Shown here piece after piece: positions 7,151-10,204 of a stretch of 10,204 bases of DNA. Position numbers and translations under genes: made by a program. The stretch lies in contig CAIXAY010000541.1 in the NCBI GenBank assembly GCA_903917505.1, forward strand, positions 1-10,204, written 5' to 3'. How positions within the stretch are numbered: the stretch's first letter is position 1; every line of letters begins with the position of its first letter. The notes below the pieces were generated by a model, which saw only the letters and a program-made list of their open reading frames with translations, ran no database searches and was not told where the DNA came from. The DNA comes from an uncultured beta proteobacterium. GTDB taxonomy: Bacteria > Pseudomonadota > Gammaproteobacteria > Burkholderiales > Rhodocyclaceae.

Positions 7151-8920
7151 ATGGCGATGAAAGCCCCGATGCAACTCGTGCCCGGATGGATCAGAAATTA
7201 TCGCCGCGAACTGCTCAGCGCGGATCTCCTGGCCGGGCTGATCGTCGCCGTGCTGGTGGTGCCGCAGAGCCTCGCCTACGCGATGCTGGCCGGCTTGCCG
7301 CCGCAGGCGGGTTTGTATGTCAGCATCTTTCCGGTGATCGCCTATGCCGTATTCGGCAGCAGCATGACGCAGGCCGTCGGCCCGGTGGCGATCACCGCGA
7401 TCATGACCTTCTCGCTGCTCAGCCCGCTGGCCGCGCCCGGCAGTCAAGCCTACATCGTGCTGGCCGCAAGTCTTTCGCTGCTCTCGGGCATCCTGATCCT
7501 GGCCTCGGGGGTGTTGCGCCTCGGCTTCCTGTCGCAACTCCTGAGCCGGCCGGTGGTCAGCGGATTCATTTCCGGCTCGGCGGTCATGATCATTTTGAGC
7601 CAGATCAAATTCCTGCTCGGCGTCGACATCGGCGGCTCGAATTCCTGGCAGACGCTGCAATTCCTGTATGAAAAAGCGGCGCAGGCCAATCCGACGACCG
7701 TGCTGATCAGCGGAATCGCGCTGCTCGTGCTGTTCGCTTCGCGTCAGTGGCTTGCCAAGGCACTCGTTCGAATCGGCGTCCCGGCGCAGCGCGCGGCGTT
7801 TCCGGTCAGGCTGATGCCCTTGATCGTCCTGGCGCTGGCGACGCTCGGCGTGGTCGCCTTCGACCTCGACCGCGACCGCGGTGTCGCCGTCGTCGGCAAC
7901 GTGCAGGAAGGGCTGGCTTCGTTCCGCTTCTTTGTGCCGAGCGTCGCCCTGCTCAAGACCTTGCTGCTGCCGGCCCTGATCCTGGCGCTCATCGGCATGG
8001 TGCAGAACATCACCATGGCCGAGGCGCTGGCCGTCAAGCGGCGCGAACACGTCGACGCCAACAGCGAACTCGTCGGCCTGGGCGTATCCAACATCGTCGC
8101 CGCTTTCTACGGCGGAATGCCCGTCGGCGGCGGACTTTCGCGCTCGGCAATCAACGTCGCGGCAGGCGCGCAAAGCCCGCTGGCCAGCATCATTTCGGCG
8201 CTCACCATGCTGTGCCTGGTCGCCGCGGGCACGCACTGGTTTGCCAGGCTGCCGCTCGCCGTGCTCGCCGCCAGCATCGTCAGCGCGGCCATCGCCATGA
8301 TCGACTGGAAATCGCTGCGCCAGGCGTGGTCCTATGATAGAGCCGATGCCCTGGCGCTGCTGGGCACGCTGATCGGCGTGCTGATTCTCGGGCTGCAGGA
8401 GGGCATTGGCCTGGGCATCGGCCTGTCGCTGGCCGCCTTGCTCTATCGCGCCAGCACGCCACACATCGCGGTCATCGGGCGGATCGCCGGCACCGAACAC
8501 TTCCGCAATATCGAGCGGCACGGGGTCGAGACGCTACCCGGCGTGCTGTTCCTGCGCATCGACGAGAACCTGTTTTTCGGAAACCTCAGCGCCGTCGACG
8601 CGCGGCTCGGCACCGAGCTGGAAAAAGCGCCGGACACGCGCGAGGTCGTGCTGGTGATGAGCGCGGTCAATCGCGTGGACACCACCGCCATGGAAGTACT
8701 CACCGACATCAATCGCGATCTCACCGCCCGCAACATCCGCTTGCACCTGGCCGAAGTCAAAGGGCCGGTGCAGGACCGCCTGGCCAATTCGCCGCTTTGG
8801 CAGGCCCTGTCGGGCGAGGTGTATTTGTCGGTCAACAGCGCATTTGAACGCTTGGCGGCGCTTGCAACTCGCGCGCCCGATACGCGGCCACGACCTGCGC
8901 GGGATACTCTGCCCTCGTGA
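7151..8920 (+). CDS. SulP family inorganic anion/carboxylate permease with STAS domain
   Basis: A complete 589-residue SulP (SLC26-like) transporter. Residues about 20-435 are the membrane core with many hydrophobic helices. They carry the SulP signature region AGLIVAVLVVPQSLAYAML (28-46) and GLYVSIFP (54-61), the NSELVGLGVSNI block (304-315), and the GGMPVGGGLSRSAIN segment (321-335) of the substrate-site half-helix. Residues about 455-570 form a cytoplasmic STAS domain. The usual D-S-S/T-G loop there reads DTTAME (510-515), so a threonine replaces the often phosphorylated serine. Known SulP substrates include sulfate, bicarbonate and, for E. coli DauA, C4-dicarboxylates; the sequence does not decide between them. 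The start at 7151 has no clear Shine-Dalgarno, and ATG 7157 in the same frame is an alternative. The Pro/Arg-rich tail after about 575 looks disordered. It lies downstream of the cassette on the same strand but 371 bp away, so co-transcription is doubtful. Confidence 0.93.
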   Translation: MAMKAPMQLVPGWIRNYRRELLSADLLAGLIVAVLVVPQSLAYAMLAGLPPQAGLYVSIFPVIAYAVFGSSMTQAVGPVAITAIMTFSLLSPLAAPGSQAYIVLAASLSLLSGILILASGVLRLGFLSQLLSRPVVSGFISGSAVMIILSQIKFLLGVDIGGSNSWQTLQFLYEKAAQANPTTVLISGIALLVLFASRQWLAKALVRIGVPAQRAAFPVRLMPLIVLALATLGVVAFDLDRDRGVAVVGNVQEGLASFRFFVPSVALLKTLLLPALILALIGMVQNITMAEALAVKRREHVDANSELVGLGVSNIVAAFYGGMPVGGGLSRSAINVAAGAQSPLASIISALTMLCLVAAGTHWFARLPLAVLAASIVSAAIAMIDWKSLRQAWSYDRADALALLGTLIGVLILGLQEGIGLGIGLSLAALLYRASTPHIAVIGRIAGTEHFRNIERHGVETLPGVLFLRIDENLFFGNLSAVDARLGTELEKAPDTREVVLVMSAVNRVDTTAMEVLTDINRDLTARNIRLHLAEVKGPVQDRLANSPLWQALSGEVYLSVNSAFERLAALATRAPDTRPRPARDTLPS

Positions 8921-8935
8921 GGGCCGCTTCGGCCC
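8911..8935 (+). terminator. Overlapping alternative hairpins at the sulP stop codon
   Basis: Two inverted repeats share bases 8921-8924. GCCCT/AGGGC (8911-8924, loop CGTG) spans the stop codon, and GGGCCG/CGGCCC (8921-8935, loop CTT) follows it. Only one can fold at a time. Neither is followed by a T-tract on either strand, so a classical intrinsic terminator is doubtful, but the position between convergent genes fits a 3'-end structure. Confidence 0.35.
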
Positions 8936-8959
8936 GGCAGCGCGCGGGTTGTCGGCTGT

Positions 8960-9673
8960 TTACGGAATCTGCGCCGACGGCATGCGGCCGAGAATGATCT
9001 CGGCGCGGTTGATGAGGCCCGGCGCGCCGCGATTGCGGTCGTAATAGCGCGGGCTCGGGACCATGCAGGCCAGCGTCGCCGCCTGCTCGGGCGAAAGCTG
9101 GGCCGCGCTGATCTCGTAGTAATGCCTAGCGGCGGCCTCGGCACCGAACACGCCGTTGCCCCATTCGATGACGTTGAGATAGACTTCAAAAATACGTTGT
9201 TTGCTCCACGTCGCTTCGATCATCAGCGTGACGACCGCTTCCTCGGCCTTGCGCCAAGGCGTCTTCTCGGGCGTCAGCAGGAGGTTCTTGGCCAGTTGCT
9301 GCGAGATCGTCGAGCCGCCGGCGACGATCTTGCCGCGCTGCTGGTTCTTCTGCATCGCTTTCTGGATGCCATCCCAGTCGAATCCCTCGTGATGCACGAA
9401 GAGGTCGTCTTCCGAGACGATGATGGCGCGCTTCAAGTGGTTCGAAATCCGCTCATAGCCGACCCACTGTTTCTTGAGCTGCGCCTTCGGGTCCTTGGCC
9501 TGCAGTTCGGCGAGCCGGATGTCCATGAAGCGCGTCGTATCCGGGTTAACCCGGCTCCACCACAATACCCAGCCGAACAGCCACAACTGATAGAAGAGCA
9601 GGAGCGCGAGCAGCCCCAGGGCAAGCCGTTTGATCCAGCGCGCAATAAAGTGCGGTGCGCGCTTCAGGCTCAT
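8960..9673 (-). CDS. mtgA: Monofunctional biosynthetic peptidoglycan glycosyltransferase
   Basis: A 237-residue GT51-family enzyme that polymerises lipid II into glycan strands at the outer face of the inner membrane, without a transpeptidase domain. Seen: a short basic N-terminus, one membrane anchor at about 17-39, then the GT51 motifs SEDDLF (87-92, catalytic E88) with HEGFDWDG (95-102), GGSTISQQLAKN (119-130), RKAEE (141-145) and the KQRIFEVYLN stretch (158-167). The length is normal for MtgA. The start codon overlaps the aroE stop as ATGA and lacks a strong ribosome binding site of its own, so translation is probably coupled to aroE. The aroE-mtgA order is, to my knowledge, common in betaproteobacteria. 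It converges on sulP with a 39-bp gap. Confidence 0.96.
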   Translation of the reverse strand: MSLKRAPHFIARWIKRLALGLLALLLFYQLWLFGWVLWWSRVNPDTTRFMDIRLAELQAKDPKAQLKKQWVGYERISNHLKRAIIVSEDDLFVHHEGFDWDGIQKAMQKNQQRGKIVAGGSTISQQLAKNLLLTPEKTPWRKAEEAVVTLMIEATWSKQRIFEVYLNVIEWGNGVFGAEAAARHYYEISAAQLSPEQAATLACMVPSPRYYDRNRGAPGLINRAEIILGRMPSAQIP

Positions 9674-10204
9674 GCGCCGCGCAGCATCTTGAGCACCGGC
9701 AGGCCCTCGGGCCGCACGCCGCGCCAGAGCTGGAAGGCTTCGGCGGCCTGCTCGACGAGCATGCCGAGGCCGTCGGAAAAGGTTCCCGCACCCTGGTTGC
9801 GGGCGAAGATTTCGAAGGGCGTATCGCGCTGCCCGTACATCATCTTGTAGGCCAGGCTGCCCGGCGCGAAGATGCCGTCGGGCAAGTCCGGCATGGTGCC
9901 GTCGAGGCTCGCCGAGGTCGCGTTGATGACGACGTCGAACGACTGGCCGGCCAGGTCCGGGTAGTCGCTGCCGGAGACCGTGCCGAGATTCTTGAAATGT
10001 TTGGCCAGCACGTGCGTCTTGGCTTCGGTGCGGTTGGCGATGACCAGCGATGCCGGGCGGGCCTCGAGCAGCGGCCCGACGACGCCGCGCGCGGCGCCGC
10101 CGGCGCCGAGCAGGAGCACGCGCTTGCCGGTGATCGGGATGCCGAGGTTGACGGTGATGTCATGCATCATGCCGACTCCGTCGGTGTTGTCGCCGAGGAT
10201 GCCC
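9670..10204 (-). CDS. aroE: Shikimate dehydrogenase (N-terminus beyond window edge)
   Basis: The C-terminal 177 residues of the NADP-dependent shikimate dehydrogenase, which reduces 3-dehydroshikimate to shikimate in the aromatic amino acid pathway. Seen, from the window edge inward: GDNTDGVG (bases about 10171-10194), which includes the family's NTDG; the Rossmann motif GAGGAARG with preceding VLLL (about 10090-10125); VINATSASLDG; and DGLGMLVEQAAEAF near the C-terminus. The frame is open across the right window edge, so the ATG at 10170 is internal. In the C-terminal block, where relatives usually read YDMMYG or YDMFY, this protein has YKMMYG; the Asp-to-Lys change is unusual, but the rest of the domain is intact. 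It precedes mtgA on the same transcript. Confidence 0.95.
   Translation of the reverse strand, partial: GILGDNTDGVGMMHDITVNLGIPITGKRVLLLGAGGAARGVVGPLLEARPASLVIANRTEAKTHVLAKHFKNLGTVSGSDYPDLAGQSFDVVINATSASLDGTMPDLPDGIFAPGSLAYKMMYGQRDTPFEIFARNQGAGTFSDGLGMLVEQAAEAFQLWRGVRPEGLPVLKMLRGA

Noticed and set aside
7148..8521. A 457-codon minus-strand open frame antisense to sulP
   Set aside because: Gln/His/Asp/Arg-rich composition without domains; it is the shadow of a clear SulP gene.

Overview
The window looks like chromosomal DNA from a high-GC proteobacterium. The coupled pair aroE-mtgA, the gene style and the GC-rich codon use fit a betaproteobacterium, possibly of the Rhodocyclales; this is an inference from gene content, not a phylogenetic result. 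Coding density is high. No tRNA, rRNA, insertion sequence or CRISPR array was seen.

Region 1 (1-6779, all + strand) is a compact catabolic cassette. It opens with the C-terminal part of a TRAP transporter solute-binding protein (DctP type). A fused small+large TRAP membrane subunit (DctQM) follows, coupled through an ATGA overlap. Next come a ThDP-dependent enzyme of the acetolactate synthase/decarboxylase superfamily, a CoA-acylating aldehyde dehydrogenase, and a CitE-like (HpcH/HpaI aldolase family) CoA-ester lyase. Gaps are 14-42 bp, so these five genes probably form one operon. The arrangement suggests that a carboxylate is taken up by a Na+-driven TRAP system, cleaved or decarboxylated by the ThDP enzyme, oxidised to an acyl-CoA without ATP, and linked to a C-C lyase step. 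The substrate cannot be read from the sequence. 2-oxo acids, sulfonated C3/C2 acids and a glyoxylate/oxalyl-CoA route are the candidates discussed.

Region 2 (6780-7150) is a 371-bp gap. It holds what may be the decayed 3' end of a minus-strand gene and a short perfect hairpin. No convincing promoter was found.

Region 3 (7151-8920, +) is a complete SulP-family anion permease with a C-terminal STAS domain. A pair of overlapping, mutually exclusive hairpins sits at its stop codon.

Region 4 (8960-10204, - strand) is housekeeping. It holds mtgA (monofunctional peptidoglycan glycosyltransferase) and, upstream of it with an ATGA overlap, aroE (shikimate dehydrogenase), whose N-terminus lies beyond the window. 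Region 4 converges on sulP.

The most interesting item is the TRAP / ThDP enzyme / acylating dehydrogenase / CitE-like lyase cassette, which reads as a coherent but unassigned pathway.
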